Positions 17,372 through 26,173 of a DNA stretch of 36,959 nucleotides are shown in pieces. Position 1 is the stretch's first letter. Each line of letters opens with the position of its first letter. Origin of the DNA: Anaerolinea thermophila (GTDB lineage Bacteria > Chloroflexota > Anaerolineae > Anaerolineales > UBA4823). The position numbers were made by a program, and so were the translations under genes. The notes under the pieces are model-generated. The model had not been told where the DNA came from, made no database searches, and saw nothing but the letters and a program-made list of their open reading frames with translations. The stretch is taken from the NCBI GenBank assembly GCA_020724505.1, contig DYGV01000018.1, forward strand, positions 1 through 36,959, written 5' to 3'.

Positions 17372-19365
17372 TATATAAACTCTGATGTGCGGCGTTGAGC
17401 GTTCAGCCAGTCTAGGGTGAGATTGTGTTCATTCAACTGAATTTCGATTTTTTCTGGAGGAAAGGGCGCTTGGACGTAAGGGCTGGCGTAACGTGGATAC
17501 TCGTTCAGAGGAATCTCGCGCCCATCCTGGCGTAGTGGTCTACGCCAACCAAATTCCAGAACACCCTGAGAGGGCGAGTGATATACAACATTCGAGCCGG
17601 AAAATAGCACCTCTGCCTGTAAGATACGCTGGATGAATTGTGAAAAATCCCCATCCACCTCGCGGCGGCCGAGTTCGCATAACCAGATGTTCCGTTTTGC
17701 GGGTACTACGATTTCCCGCCCCTGATCTTCACCGGGCAACTCACGCCATTCATACGGGTTTTCGGAGAGAAGAGCCAGATAACCATCTCCATGCCGGGCA
17801 AAGATCCAACCCTCGCGCTCTAGCACCTCTTCGAATTGATCACGAGGCAACCAAGCATGTGTAAAGGGCAACGCTTCTTCAACCGTCAATGAAGGAAAGC
17901 GCTCGAGACGATAGATGGCGATGACCACGTTCTTGATTTGCGCGACGCGGGGCAGGCAGCCAGAGCCGCTCCAATAATTCGGCGGTTGCCCTTGGCGGCG
18001 AGCTGGATGGGTGGTAAAGCAAACCGCATTAGGACCTAACGTGGCTTGCCAGACATGCTGTTGTTCTCCGCCGTAGCCTTTGCGGTAATCTTGCGCCGAA
18101 CTGAGCATATAATCTGGCGTTCGATAGGTATAGATATTGACTTCTTCGCGTGCGCTTCGGCTGACATCCCGAAGATAATGGCGGGCAGCCCACGGTAGAA
18201 GACCCAGCGCGTTGAGCAGCTTAATAAGCCGCCGTTTCTTCTGGAAAGGATGGAAATACTCGTTCTCCCACCAGCCGAAAGTATCCAACATCTTCACAAA
18301 CAAACGCGCGGTGTGTGGATGTAGGTAGGATTCATACGTGAGCAGTAACATGCCATTTTCGAAATCCTTCGGTTCTAGATCCCACCAGTCGGATGCATCA
18401 ATACAAATCCCTGAACGCTGACGTTGAAGCAACTCGGGACGGTTTAAATCATTGGCGATTTCGTATAAAACGCGCGGGGTACGATAGCCAGCGCTGAGCG
18501 CAAACGCCGCGGCACTCATATTATCTGTGCCGGAAAAGACGCCGCGGCCAAATATTAGTTTGCATGTATCAATCGTGCTTTCCTGAGCGACCCATTTTTT
18601 CGATTCTTCGTAAGAGCGTCCGTTTGCGCTTCCGAAGACGCCCAAATAATTGTTGGCTGCCATCTCAAATAAAATCAAGTCTATCAAAATTGCTGCGCGA
18701 ACCCGGATTTCCTCGTCTTTACAAAAATCAACCAGGTTTAGCAGCGCGGTTAGGTGCTCGTCGTATGTGACATGGGAAAGCCATTCGCTAAAGCCGGTAA
18801 AAAAGCGCAGGTTCATCCAACGCAACAAGCGCGGGCGATGGCGCTCCATAAGTTGTTCGCCGCTAAGACCCGAATTGATAAAAGTCTTATCGGGAAACAA
18901 TTGGCCGGCCAGATAAGCCGCTGAAGCGAACAATAGGTAATGGCTTTCTGTCCAGGTGCACATTGAGTCAGTGCCGGGTTCGTCCGGCCAATATTTGAAA
19001 TTTAGAATGCTTTCCTCGGAGCGATCCAGAACAGGTTGGGAAATTCGCTGATGATGACGGTATTGGTAAAGCAGGCGCAAGATTGCGTGGAGAGAAAAAT
19101 CGGCGCAGTCTTGACGAGCGTCTATATAATCCAGCGCCCCGAGCAATATGCCCTCATGCGGCTGGCTGCCAGAAGCAAGTCGCGCTAATTCGAACCAGGG
19201 CGCTTTTGGGCTCGGCGGTGCCGGGTTGCGGCGGACGAAATCGAAAAATGCTCTTCTGCGAGATTCGAAATCCGCTGCAAACGGTTCGCTTGCATAATCG
19301 TCTGGCGTAGATGTGTATGGGTAATCTGCCGGGGCAGGGGAGTGAGAAGCGATAAGAAGATCCAT
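17371..19365 (-). CDS. 664-aa protein of unknown function, probably alpha-helical toroid
   Basis: I do not recognise this protein. It has no signal peptide and no transmembrane helix. Residues 60-430 are strongly helical and rich in aromatic residues (WTESHYLLFASAAYLAGQ, SEWLSHVTYDEHLTALLNL, WWENEYFHPFQ). The C-terminal 200 residues look more beta (GVLEFGWRRPLRQDGREIPL). This layout recalls (alpha/alpha)6-toroid carbohydrate enzymes of the polysaccharide lyase/heparinase type, but I see no catalytic motif I can name, so that is only a guess. No Shine-Dalgarno precedes ATG 19365. It is the first gene of a probable operon with the M20 peptidase, with overlapping stop and start codons, so the two may act on one substrate. 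Confidence 0.7.
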   Translation of the reverse strand: MDLLIASHSPAPADYPYTSTPDDYASEPFAADFESRRRAFFDFVRRNPAPPSPKAPWFELARLASGSQPHEGILLGALDYIDARQDCADFSLHAILRLLYQYRHHQRISQPVLDRSEESILNFKYWPDEPGTDSMCTWTESHYLLFASAAYLAGQLFPDKTFINSGLSGEQLMERHRPRLLRWMNLRFFTGFSEWLSHVTYDEHLTALLNLVDFCKDEEIRVRAAILIDLILFEMAANNYLGVFGSANGRSYEESKKWVAQESTIDTCKLIFGRGVFSGTDNMSAAAFALSAGYRTPRVLYEIANDLNRPELLQRQRSGICIDASDWWDLEPKDFENGMLLLTYESYLHPHTARLFVKMLDTFGWWENEYFHPFQKKRRLIKLLNALGLLPWAARHYLRDVSRSAREEVNIYTYRTPDYMLSSAQDYRKGYGGEQQHVWQATLGPNAVCFTTHPARRQGQPPNYWSGSGCLPRVAQIKNVVIAIYRLERFPSLTVEEALPFTHAWLPRDQFEEVLEREGWIFARHGDGYLALLSENPYEWRELPGEDQGREIVVPAKRNIWLCELGRREVDGDFSQFIQRILQAEVLFSGSNVVYHSPSQGVLEFGWRRPLRQDGREIPLNEYPRYASPYVQAPFPPEKIEIQLNEHNLTLDWLNAQRRTSEFI

Positions 19366-19467
19366 TGGAGTAATATTTTACCCAATTATTTGATTTTCCT
19401 AAGGGCGAGGATCTGGATATACCCATTAAAAATATCCTCGTTCTTGCTGAAGTCTTGCGTCACAAAA

Positions 19468-19493
19468 CAATTGTCCTATCGTCATAGGAATTG
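19468..19493. promoter_or_regulatory. Inverted repeat upstream of the histidine kinase gene
   Basis: TCCTAT-CGTC-ATAGGA is a perfect 6-bp inverted repeat, flanked by CAATTG on the left and ATTG on the right, so the symmetry extends imperfectly. It lies about 90 bases before the 19582 start, in a 216-bp gap between two divergent genes that otherwise shows only an AT-rich tract and CGAGGAT...ATCCTCG at about 19406-19440. It may be an operator. Confidence 0.3.
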
Positions 19494-19581
19494 AACGAAT
19501 GCGACAATTTGCTTCCATCGGCCAGCCAACTTTAAGAAAAGGCGGTATTTACGATCTGGTCGAAACATGTGTGAGTGAGCA

Positions 19582-20589
19582 ATGAACTGGCAAACCGTCC
19601 TGGTCATTCTGTTTGTATTTTTAATCGCAGAAGCGATGACGGTTTGGACTGTAAGGCGACTCTGTCAACACGAAGCCAACGCGAAAAAGCAGAAGCCGGA
19701 GCAAGCCAGGCTGTCTTCCATCCAACGCCGAAAACGTTTGAACCGCGTGCTATTTCTACACGACACCAGGGCTGAGAAATTGGTCGAAGAGGCTATTTCG
19801 TTAGCACAGGCGAAGACTGAATTTTTGGCAAAGGTGTCTCATGAATTGCGGACGCCTCTGACAAGCATTCTGGGGGTAAGCGAAATGCTAGATTACGGCG
19901 TTTATGGCCCGCTATCGCGCGAGCAAAAAGACGCTGTTAGGATCATCGCAGATTGTACTCAGCATATGGCGCGTTTGGTGGCGGATCTGCTGGAGCAGGC
20001 TCGGCTGGAACGCGGTAACTTTAAATTAGAGATGGCAGATTTTGTTTTAGAGGATGTAATCGTCCGTCTGAAGCGATACAACGCCCCCCTGGCACGAGCA
20101 AAGGGTTTGACATTGGACTTCGAAATCTCTCCGGAAGTGCCGCCCATTCTCCACGGAGATGCACAGCGGGTATATCAGATTATGCACAACCTGGTTGAGA
20201 ATGCGATAAAATACACTCCGTCTGGCGAGGTGAAGGTACGTATTTTTGTAGAGGACGGCGCCCGTTGCGCGATCCAGGTGAGTGACACAGGCGTTGGCAT
20301 CCCAAAGGAACTCCAGTCAAGAATTTTTGATCCATTTCTCCAGTTGAACAACGGAAGCAATGGGAACGGGAATGGAAATGGGAATGGGAATGGAAGAGCA
20401 AGAACCAATGGCAACGGGTCTAAAGCCGAGCAATACCACCCGTCGAATGGCTTTGGTTTGGGGTTGTCCATTGTTAAACAGCTAGTATCTCTGATGAATG
20501 GTGAGATTCGACTAAAGAGCGAGGACGGTAAAGGAAGCATTTTTACGGTTGTTCTACCCATCTTGATTACATCGGAGCAGTCTGCGTGA
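19582..20589 (+). CDS. Membrane-anchored sensor histidine kinase
   Basis: 335 aa. One N-terminal helix (VLVILFVFLIAEAMTVWTV) anchors the protein, with no extracellular sensor domain. A basic linker of about 60 residues leads to the HisKA domain (AKVSHELRTPLTSILGVSEML, His near 88) and the ATPase domain: N box HNLVENAIKYTP, G1 VSDTGVGIPKE, F box RIFDPFLQ, G2 GFGLGLSIVKQL. Between the F and G2 boxes, in the ATP lid, there is an insert with six Asn-Gly pairs (residues 260-271), unusual for this family. The stop overlaps the GTG of the following receiver gene by four bases (GTGA), so the two form a tight pair. The Shine-Dalgarno is weak. Confidence 0.88.
   Translation: MNWQTVLVILFVFLIAEAMTVWTVRRLCQHEANAKKQKPEQARLSSIQRRKRLNRVLFLHDTRAEKLVEEAISLAQAKTEFLAKVSHELRTPLTSILGVSEMLDYGVYGPLSREQKDAVRIIADCTQHMARLVADLLEQARLERGNFKLEMADFVLEDVIVRLKRYNAPLARAKGLTLDFEISPEVPPILHGDAQRVYQIMHNLVENAIKYTPSGEVKVRIFVEDGARCAIQVSDTGVGIPKELQSRIFDPFLQLNNGSNGNGNGNGNGNGRARTNGNGSKAEQYHPSNGFGLGLSIVKQLVSLMNGEIRLKSEDGKGSIFTVVLPILITSEQSA
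20359..20394 (+). repeat. Hexanucleotide microsatellite coding for (Asn-Gly)6
   Basis: Six near-identical AAY-GGR units (for example AATGGGAACGGGAATGGA) lie in frame inside the ATP-lid region of the kinase gene. Such units can gain or lose copies by slippage without shifting the frame, since each is six bases. Confidence 0.8.
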
Positions 20590-20963
20590 GTTCACCAATC
20601 GCCTTAATCATCGAAGATGACGAAACTATTGGGGAAATTTTTACAATCGCTTTGAAAGAAGCGCAATATGACCCTATTTATTTGCGGAACGGCAGAGAAG
20701 CATTGGAGCGCTTGAGCCTTCTTCAACCCAATTTGGTTGTATTGGATCTGCACTTGCCCAGATTGCCAGGCGCAATGATATTGCGAGCTATTCGGAGCGA
20801 CACACGCTTGAGCCGCACCCAGATAATCGTGGTGAGCGCAGATGAAGCCCTGGCCGAGGATCTGCGCGGCGATGCAGATGCGGTCTTAATTAAGCCGGTG
20901 GGTTTTTACCAGGTGCGCGACCTAGCCCACCAAATGAAAATGGCACGGTCAGATATAGAGTAG
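20586..20963 (+). CDS. Single-domain response regulator receiver (CheY-like)
   Basis: 125 aa, a lone receiver domain without an output domain. The acidic pocket is IIEDDE near residue 10, the phospho-acceptor Asp is in LVVLDLHLPRLPG (about residue 55), the Thr/Ser switch is in IIVVSADE, and the Lys is in VLIKPVG (about residue 105). It starts at GTG and overlaps the kinase stop by four bases, so it is the likely partner of that kinase. With no DNA-binding part it must act by protein contact or relay. It is convergent to the TPR membrane protein gene with only 11 bases between stops. Confidence 0.9.
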   Translation: MSSPIALIIEDDETIGEIFTIALKEAQYDPIYLRNGREALERLSLLQPNLVVLDLHLPRLPGAMILRAIRSDTRLSRTQIIVVSADEALAEDLRGDADAVLIKPVGFYQVRDLAHQMKMARSDIE

Positions 20964-20974
20964 CGCTCAGCTCA

Positions 20975-22720
20975 TCACGGCGTTGGGGTTTCACGCGGGC
21001 TGCCCAGATCCATAATGAGCACCCAGCCAATGACCGATCGCTCTGTCCCCTGATATTCGACTAATACACACTCGCGGTTGAAATTATCAAACCGTCGTTC
21101 TGATGGTAGAAAGCGCACCAGACCATCCCTGGGGATGCGCCCGATGGCGTTGAAATCTTCGTAACAGCCGCTGCGCGCCCAAATGTCCCTGAGCGCAACT
21201 CCAGATGTGGGTGTGGGCGTTGCTGTGGGGGTCAGCGTTGCAGTAGGGGTAAGTGTAGCGGTGGGGAGAGGTGTGAATGTAGAAGTCGTGGTAGGGGTGA
21301 GCGTCGAGGTGGCAGTGGGGGTGGGGGTAAGGGAGAGTAAATAAGCCTGAAACCGCCTCACACCAGCGAAGATCGCTAATCCGAATATGAGGACAATCAA
21401 GATGACCAGCGCAATTTGTAATGCACCGCGCAGAAAGCGAAATGGGATCAACATGCGATTCAGGCGCACGACTTTGGGGTCATTGGGATAACGCTGACGC
21501 ACTTCTTGCAATAATCGGTGCGCCTGAACCGGCCAATTGCGGTGATTTTCAAAGTAGGCGTAAGCCTGCGCCAGCTCGTCTTCAAACCGAGCGACATCTT
21601 TCAAGAGGCGGTCAATTTCATTTTGCAACAGGTCCAGATTCTCATCCATGCCGGCAAGATTGCGTATCTGGTCTAGCTGCGCCTTTGCCTGTTTCCCTAA
21701 ATAGAGTGCTTCTTCCAGAGTAGTAGCGCGCTCAGCCTGCGCTTTCAGCGCCCGGGCTTGTTCCTGCAGTGGTGCTGCTGCGCGGGGGATGACCGACTCC
21801 AGCCGAGAGCGCAAGCGCAATAAAGCTGGGTTTTCACCATAATCGGCAAATAACAAATCCAAATCGGCTTTTGCCTGCGCTGCATTTTTGGGGTCCACGT
21901 TCGGGGCGCTCAGCGTTTCGTTGATTAAGCGAATAGTTTCTTTGACCCTGCGAAATACCTGGGCGCGGTCATTATATTTAGGCAATCCGGTTGTGCGGGC
22001 AGCGGTTTCGACGCGTTCGATGGCTTCATCTATTTTTCCCTGGTCGAAAAGTTGAAGACCCTCGTTAAAAGCATTCTCCGCATCAATGTTTTCTTGTAGC
22101 TTTTGTTCGAATTCCAAACCTTCTTGCCAGCGTTGAATGCCCAGATCGCGCAGAATACTTTGAGCTTTGGCGAGTAAATTTAGTGCGTCGTTATAGCGGC
22201 CTACCCGTGCTGCAGACTGCGCCTTGCCGAAGGCTGATGCGGCTTCTGCGGGCAGAGCAACGGGTGGGATGTAGCCGGTGCGTAGATAGTTCTCTGATTC
22301 GGCACGATGTTGGCGCGGGCGATCCCAAGATGGTTCTAATTGAATAACGCGATCGAAGAGTTTAATCGCTTCGGCATAACGACCGCTATAAAAGAGTTTC
22401 TCTGCGTCTTCCATCTGTTGTTCGGCAAGGGGATTACGCGGCTTGGTTGGCGGTCTGGTGCCGGTTGAGGGCAGATCTGCTAAAGGAATATCCGAAGCAG
22501 GCGCCATTTGTTGTTGGTCGTCATACTCGCGTAGACGCGCCTTGAGCTCACGGCGTAATTCTTGCGCGCGATTGCGTTCTTCAGTTGATAAAGCATCAAA
22601 GTCAGCCGAGGCGAGAAAATCCTCGATTTCCAGCAAGACTTTGCGCAATTCGGCAGGTGGGACTAGTTCCTGCTCTAGCAAATGAGCGACTTGATCGTGT
22701 AATGTTTCGAATGCAGTCAA
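20975..22720 (-). CDS. TPR-like protein with one transmembrane helix and a small extracellular domain
   Basis: 581 aa, no named family. Residues 1-75 are charged helix. Residues 100-430 contain TPR-like pairs (AEKLFYSGRYAEAIKLFDRVIQLEP; AFNEGLQLFDQGKIDEAIERV) and coiled helices. A single transmembrane helix follows (ALQIALVILIVLIFGLAIFAGV, about 435-456), then about 50 residues of Thr/Pro repeats, then a 75-residue extracellular domain with two Cys (SGCYED, NRECVLV) and an SH3b-like ending (GWVLIMDL). The N terminus is therefore cytoplasmic. The start is a TTG; AGGAG is ten bases before it. It lies 64 bases downstream of the tandem kinase-like gene on the same strand, so the two probably form one operon, with this protein as scaffold or sensor. 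Confidence 0.78.
   Translation of the reverse strand: MTAFETLHDQVAHLLEQELVPPAELRKVLLEIEDFLASADFDALSTEERNRAQELRRELKARLREYDDQQQMAPASDIPLADLPSTGTRPPTKPRNPLAEQQMEDAEKLFYSGRYAEAIKLFDRVIQLEPSWDRPRQHRAESENYLRTGYIPPVALPAEAASAFGKAQSAARVGRYNDALNLLAKAQSILRDLGIQRWQEGLEFEQKLQENIDAENAFNEGLQLFDQGKIDEAIERVETAARTTGLPKYNDRAQVFRRVKETIRLINETLSAPNVDPKNAAQAKADLDLLFADYGENPALLRLRSRLESVIPRAAAPLQEQARALKAQAERATTLEEALYLGKQAKAQLDQIRNLAGMDENLDLLQNEIDRLLKDVARFEDELAQAYAYFENHRNWPVQAHRLLQEVRQRYPNDPKVVRLNRMLIPFRFLRGALQIALVILIVLIFGLAIFAGVRRFQAYLLSLTPTPTATSTLTPTTTSTFTPLPTATLTPTATLTPTATPTPTSGVALRDIWARSGCYEDFNAIGRIPRDGLVRFLPSERRFDNFNRECVLVEYQGTERSVIGWVLIMDLGSPRETPTP
21200..21335 (-). repeat. Degenerate TP-repeat DNA, G-rich on the plus strand
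   Basis: This stretch encodes the Thr/Pro linker (TPTPTATSTLTPTTTSTFTP and similar) with a repeating pattern of about 12-18 bases. The plus strand is G-rich and ends in GGGGGTGGGGGTAAGGG, with GGGG 19 bases upstream. A G-quadruplex is conceivable, but the G-richness follows from the Pro/Thr codons. Confidence 0.5.
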
Positions 22721-22784
22721 GGGGCGTCAGCTCCTGAGAGATAATTTGTAAGCCGTCTTATAGCGATGAAGAATCGTTGAGCGC

Positions 22785-25763
22785 TCAGGCAAGTTCGGAT
22801 AATTTCCGATAAATAACCACTAATTCGTCGCGCAGATCTCTGGCGCTGAAGAATTCTCCAGCCAGCACCGCCTCCAGTAAATCTTTGATAACTTTTGGCA
22901 ACCGTTGATCGTCGTAAGTCCATTGAACGGTATAACTGTGATCGGCGGACTCGACTTCTTCAAGACGGTTGGCGCTTATCGGCAACGCTCCTGGCGCTGC
23001 GCGACCTGTAAATAAGTAATGAAGTGCACGCGCCCCAAATTGCACCAGGTCAAATTGGATGTCGGCAGGTGATAAGCCCTCAGGGAATCGTCGGGCGATG
23101 TTCCAATCTATCATGAATACCCCATTATATTCGCTTTGCCAGTAATAATGCAGAATTTTATGGTCACGATATACGATATCGCGACTATGGGCAATATCAA
23201 GGATGTCACAAATTTGGATTGCAACGATGAGCGCCTCGAGAATCGGCATGAATCGTCCATGCGTATATCCGACATCGCAAAGTAATAACAAATTATTGGA
23301 GCGCTCTTGCTTTTCCAACGCCAAATAAGGCAACCAACCCTGGGCGGCTCGCTTTTCCAGATCGTTCAAAAATAGATGCACTGAATCGACGCCAAATCGA
23401 ATTGCCTTGCCACTCAATTCACGAGCGCTGGCATGGCGATCTTCGGGGGGCAGATTCGGTTGATCTAACTTAAGAAAACCGCATTCTAGCAGCTTATTCA
23501 CGCCGGGTGTATCTTGCAACTGGGTGAGGATGCGCGCTTCTTCACTAAAAAGAGGCATGGCGTATTCTGCCTGATCTGAGCGCATGATTTTAAACGCAGC
23601 CTGGCGACGCGCTCCTTTGGTTAGAGGCAGTTCTCCGATGAAAACACGCGCGGAAGAACCACGCGCCTCAGAGACCCAAGTATCTAATGGGTCGGATAGT
23701 AAAATGCCATCGTCAACGCCTAACGCGCTTTCTTTCGTTCCATACAGAACAGGGCGTTCTTCATCTGGAGTGGGGAATCTTTCTAGGCTTAAAGCGCGGT
23801 TAGAAGAAACCAGGAGTGGGCGCCGCGGCTCCAGGACGATTAACCAGGCTAATTCATCGCGCGCTTGTGGATGTTCCATCAGGACATCTGTGGGTTCGGC
23901 TCCCTTACGGAGTTGTTTGAATGAATCCAGCAGAGCGTCTAACCAGTTGGAAGGACCGATCTGATTACGGAACTCGCGCCCATCCAATTCAACGCGGGTG
24001 ATGAAATCTTGTAGTGGTTCATCTCCTGTTGGACCACTGCTCAGCATTGCCAGCCAAGCTGGGACGCTGTTCAAGGCTCTATCAGCCAGAAATACACGAT
24101 TACGGTCTGGGTCCCATGCGAGCAATTGCCGAAGCGCGCGACGAGCGGTTTCAAAATCCTTACGCTCCCAGGCATCTAGAACGATGTTTACCTGGGCGCG
24201 GGGTTGATCCAGTGAGTTCAATAAACTTTGACCGGCTTCCGGCACCAGAGAGAGAATAGCTTCGGAATATCTTTCGATTTCGGAGTATTCTAAACCTGAG
24301 TTTGGCGGGTCTGGTTCTAATTGTTGCCAGCGGGGTAGGATTTCTTCTCGCAGGCGTTGATAAAGTTCGGTATAGCGCTGGTCGTCGGGGTTTTTTTGAA
24401 TATTTGCCAAGAGCGAGTGAAGCACACGATTGAGCGCGACGAGAGGTCGTAAAGTTGTTGATCCGGTGATGCGAAAACGCAGCGAATCGATCAGATCATT
24501 TCGTGCGGGGTTGAATGGCGCATTGAGCGTTGCCAGGCACAAATCCCACATCGCAGCCAGCCAATCGCCAGCTAGTCCGGCTAATAAAACCTGGCGCAGG
24601 GCGTCTGTGGGAGCTGCGCTATCCGCAAGACGCCTCAAAAGCAAACACGCGTCCTTGTCAATCAGTGTGACGTTTTCAATCAGATCACACAATTGGGCGA
24701 CTTCACTTAATTGACGATCTTGCGCCAGGTTGGCGGCAAGGTTAAAGATGTACCGCTCTGCGGCGGGGTAATCTGGAAGCTCACCGCTGGAGAGGATTTG
24801 TTTTTGTACCCTTTGCAATTGGTCAAGTGATTGGAGACTGGGTTCTGTAGCTTGAAGGATTTGCGCCTCGCTTTCAAGTGCTTGGCGAAGTTGTTTGGTT
24901 TCCTCCGCCAAACGGGCAACAATACGCTCTTTCAAGGGTGTAATGCTGGCAGAGTAAACGTCGAGAGGAGGAAAATCTTGCGGCCAATTGAGTTCGCGGT
25001 GCAAATCTGGAGAGACTTCGGCTAAAAGTCTCCCCATCTCGCTCAAGAACTGTTGATAATCATCGAGGCGTGAATGCAAGCGATCTTTTGTAATTCCATC
25101 AGTCTCTAAAAATTTAGCATTACCCCAGTCAATTAACGTGAAACGTGAAGTAAGAGGCTCCCAGAAGATATGTTCAAGCTTGATGTCGTTCCAGAGGATG
25201 CCAAAAGCTCTGCCAGCAGGAGCATCTACCTCAACTGTATGGATCAGTTCCAGATAATCCAGGAGACCTGCACAAACGCGTAGCAACAATAAATTGGGAA
25301 TACGGCCGATTTCGGCGATATGCTGTATGATACGTTGTGAGCTTTCTGGTAAATTCTGATATTCGTCTTGGTCTTTTTTTGGATCCTGGTGCAAGCCAAA
25401 GCGGGCGATCCTGGCAAGGCTACCAAGGTGGATTCCCTTTGCAATTGATACTACAATAAAAAAGCGGTCGCTAAATTCGCTCCCGGCTTTGCTTTTATCC
25501 AGCAACGCCGGCGCGCGAAAAAACAAGCCTGGCGTTTGTATGCGAGCTAATGAACGCAGGACATGGGCTTCTTGTTCAATTTGCGCAGCCTGGCGAATAC
25601 TGTCGCTGGGGAATCCGCTGCGGCGAGGGCGCTTTAAAATGGCTATTTCATGCTCAATGAGGGATTCGACGCGAAAGACTTCGCCAGCGTCGCCTTCGCC
25701 CAATTTTTCCAACAGGTTCCAGGCGCGCTGCTCTCCGGCGGCGGTTTCTAATGTGGGGATCAC
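22785..25763 (-). CDS. Large protein with two divergent protein-kinase-like domains
   Basis: 992 aa, cytoplasmic. The N-terminal kinase-like domain (about 15-260) has a glycine loop GEGDAGEVF, a Lys in AILKRP, a catalytic loop WNDIKLEHIFW (Asp near 191) and IDWGNAKF in place of DFG. The middle 400 residues are helical with no name. The second kinase-like domain (about 690-985) has RGSSARVFIG, Lys in AAFKIMR, Glu in SEEARIL, the loop YRDHKILHYYW (Asp near 864) and IDWNIARRF. Both catalytic loops keep Asp and Lys, have His where kinases usually have Asn, and replace Phe of DFG with Trp. Activity is therefore plausible, but the metal site is altered in both. The start is a GTG with a weak ribosome site. 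Downstream, in the probable operon, is the TPR membrane protein. Confidence 0.8.
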   Translation of the reverse strand: MIPTLETAAGEQRAWNLLEKLGEGDAGEVFRVESLIEHEIAILKRPRRSGFPSDSIRQAAQIEQEAHVLRSLARIQTPGLFFRAPALLDKSKAGSEFSDRFFIVVSIAKGIHLGSLARIARFGLHQDPKKDQDEYQNLPESSQRIIQHIAEIGRIPNLLLLRVCAGLLDYLELIHTVEVDAPAGRAFGILWNDIKLEHIFWEPLTSRFTLIDWGNAKFLETDGITKDRLHSRLDDYQQFLSEMGRLLAEVSPDLHRELNWPQDFPPLDVYSASITPLKERIVARLAEETKQLRQALESEAQILQATEPSLQSLDQLQRVQKQILSSGELPDYPAAERYIFNLAANLAQDRQLSEVAQLCDLIENVTLIDKDACLLLRRLADSAAPTDALRQVLLAGLAGDWLAAMWDLCLATLNAPFNPARNDLIDSLRFRITGSTTLRPLVALNRVLHSLLANIQKNPDDQRYTELYQRLREEILPRWQQLEPDPPNSGLEYSEIERYSEAILSLVPEAGQSLLNSLDQPRAQVNIVLDAWERKDFETARRALRQLLAWDPDRNRVFLADRALNSVPAWLAMLSSGPTGDEPLQDFITRVELDGREFRNQIGPSNWLDALLDSFKQLRKGAEPTDVLMEHPQARDELAWLIVLEPRRPLLVSSNRALSLERFPTPDEERPVLYGTKESALGVDDGILLSDPLDTWVSEARGSSARVFIGELPLTKGARRQAAFKIMRSDQAEYAMPLFSEEARILTQLQDTPGVNKLLECGFLKLDQPNLPPEDRHASARELSGKAIRFGVDSVHLFLNDLEKRAAQGWLPYLALEKQERSNNLLLLCDVGYTHGRFMPILEALIVAIQICDILDIAHSRDIVYRDHKILHYYWQSEYNGVFMIDWNIARRFPEGLSPADIQFDLVQFGARALHYLFTGRAAPGALPISANRLEEVESADHSYTVQWTYDDQRLPKVIKDLLEAVLAGEFFSARDLRDELVVIYRKLSELA

Positions 25764-25781
25764 TCTAGGGCGTTATGTTAC

Positions 25782-25801
25782 CACGGAATTTGTTTTCCGT
25801 G
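25782..25801. promoter_or_regulatory. Inverted repeat just upstream of the tandem-kinase gene
   Basis: CACGGAA-TTTGTT-TTCCGTG is a perfect 7-bp inverted repeat with a six-base spacer, ending 19 bases before the GTG start on the minus strand. It may be an operator or a 5'-UTR hairpin. Confidence 0.4.
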
Positions 25802-25960
25802 ATAGCCGAGCAGGTTAGTTTGTTCTTAATGGTGGTTCAAAATCGCTCTACTCTGTAAATTCTGAATTCTCTGCCGCTCTGAAAAGCGCTTTGCTCTTTA
25901 GTAACGGCGCAAATTGCAATATTCATGGCTGACTTGTAGAAACTTACAAATTTGTTGGGT

Positions 25961-26004
25961 AAACGTAGAGGAAACGTAGGGCAAGCGTAGAGTAATCGTC
26001 AAGC
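25961..26004. repeat. Four 11-bp direct repeats in the 410-bp gap upstream of the tandem-kinase gene
   Basis: AAACGTAGAGG, AAACGTAGGGC, AAGCGTAGAGT and AATCGTCAAGC follow each other without gaps; the first three are close copies and the fourth is worn. The period is about one helical turn, as in operators bound head-to-tail by winged-helix regulators. They lie about 200 bases upstream of the kinase gene. The rest of the 25764-26173 gap holds the inverted repeat at 25782 and the hairpin at 26068; I see no gene in it. Confidence 0.55.
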
Positions 26005-26067
26005 AAGATTAGCTCATGTTTGATAAGATATGGTCGAAGGGCGATTTCTCTTCTTCTCCTCCTTAGA

Positions 26068-26096
26068 GAGAGCCGGGAGCGGCGTACCCGGCTCTC
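26068..26096. terminator. Strong GC-rich hairpin after tag
   Basis: GAGAGCCGGG / CCCGGCTCTC is a perfect 10-bp stem with a nine-base loop, about 78 bases past the tag stop codon. Neither side has a proper T-tract, so a terminator role is only probable. Confidence 0.4.
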
Positions 26097-26173
26097 GCCG
26101 ATTTAATAGAGCCTTTTCGCCGGGGTGAGTAGTTAGGTTTTATGGCACTTTTAGGGATTCGATTTCGAACGCA

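Noticed and set aside
21294-21333. G-quadruplex at the TP-repeat DNA
   Set aside because: Only three of the G-runs are close together, and the richness follows from Pro/Thr codons, so I do not claim a regulatory role.
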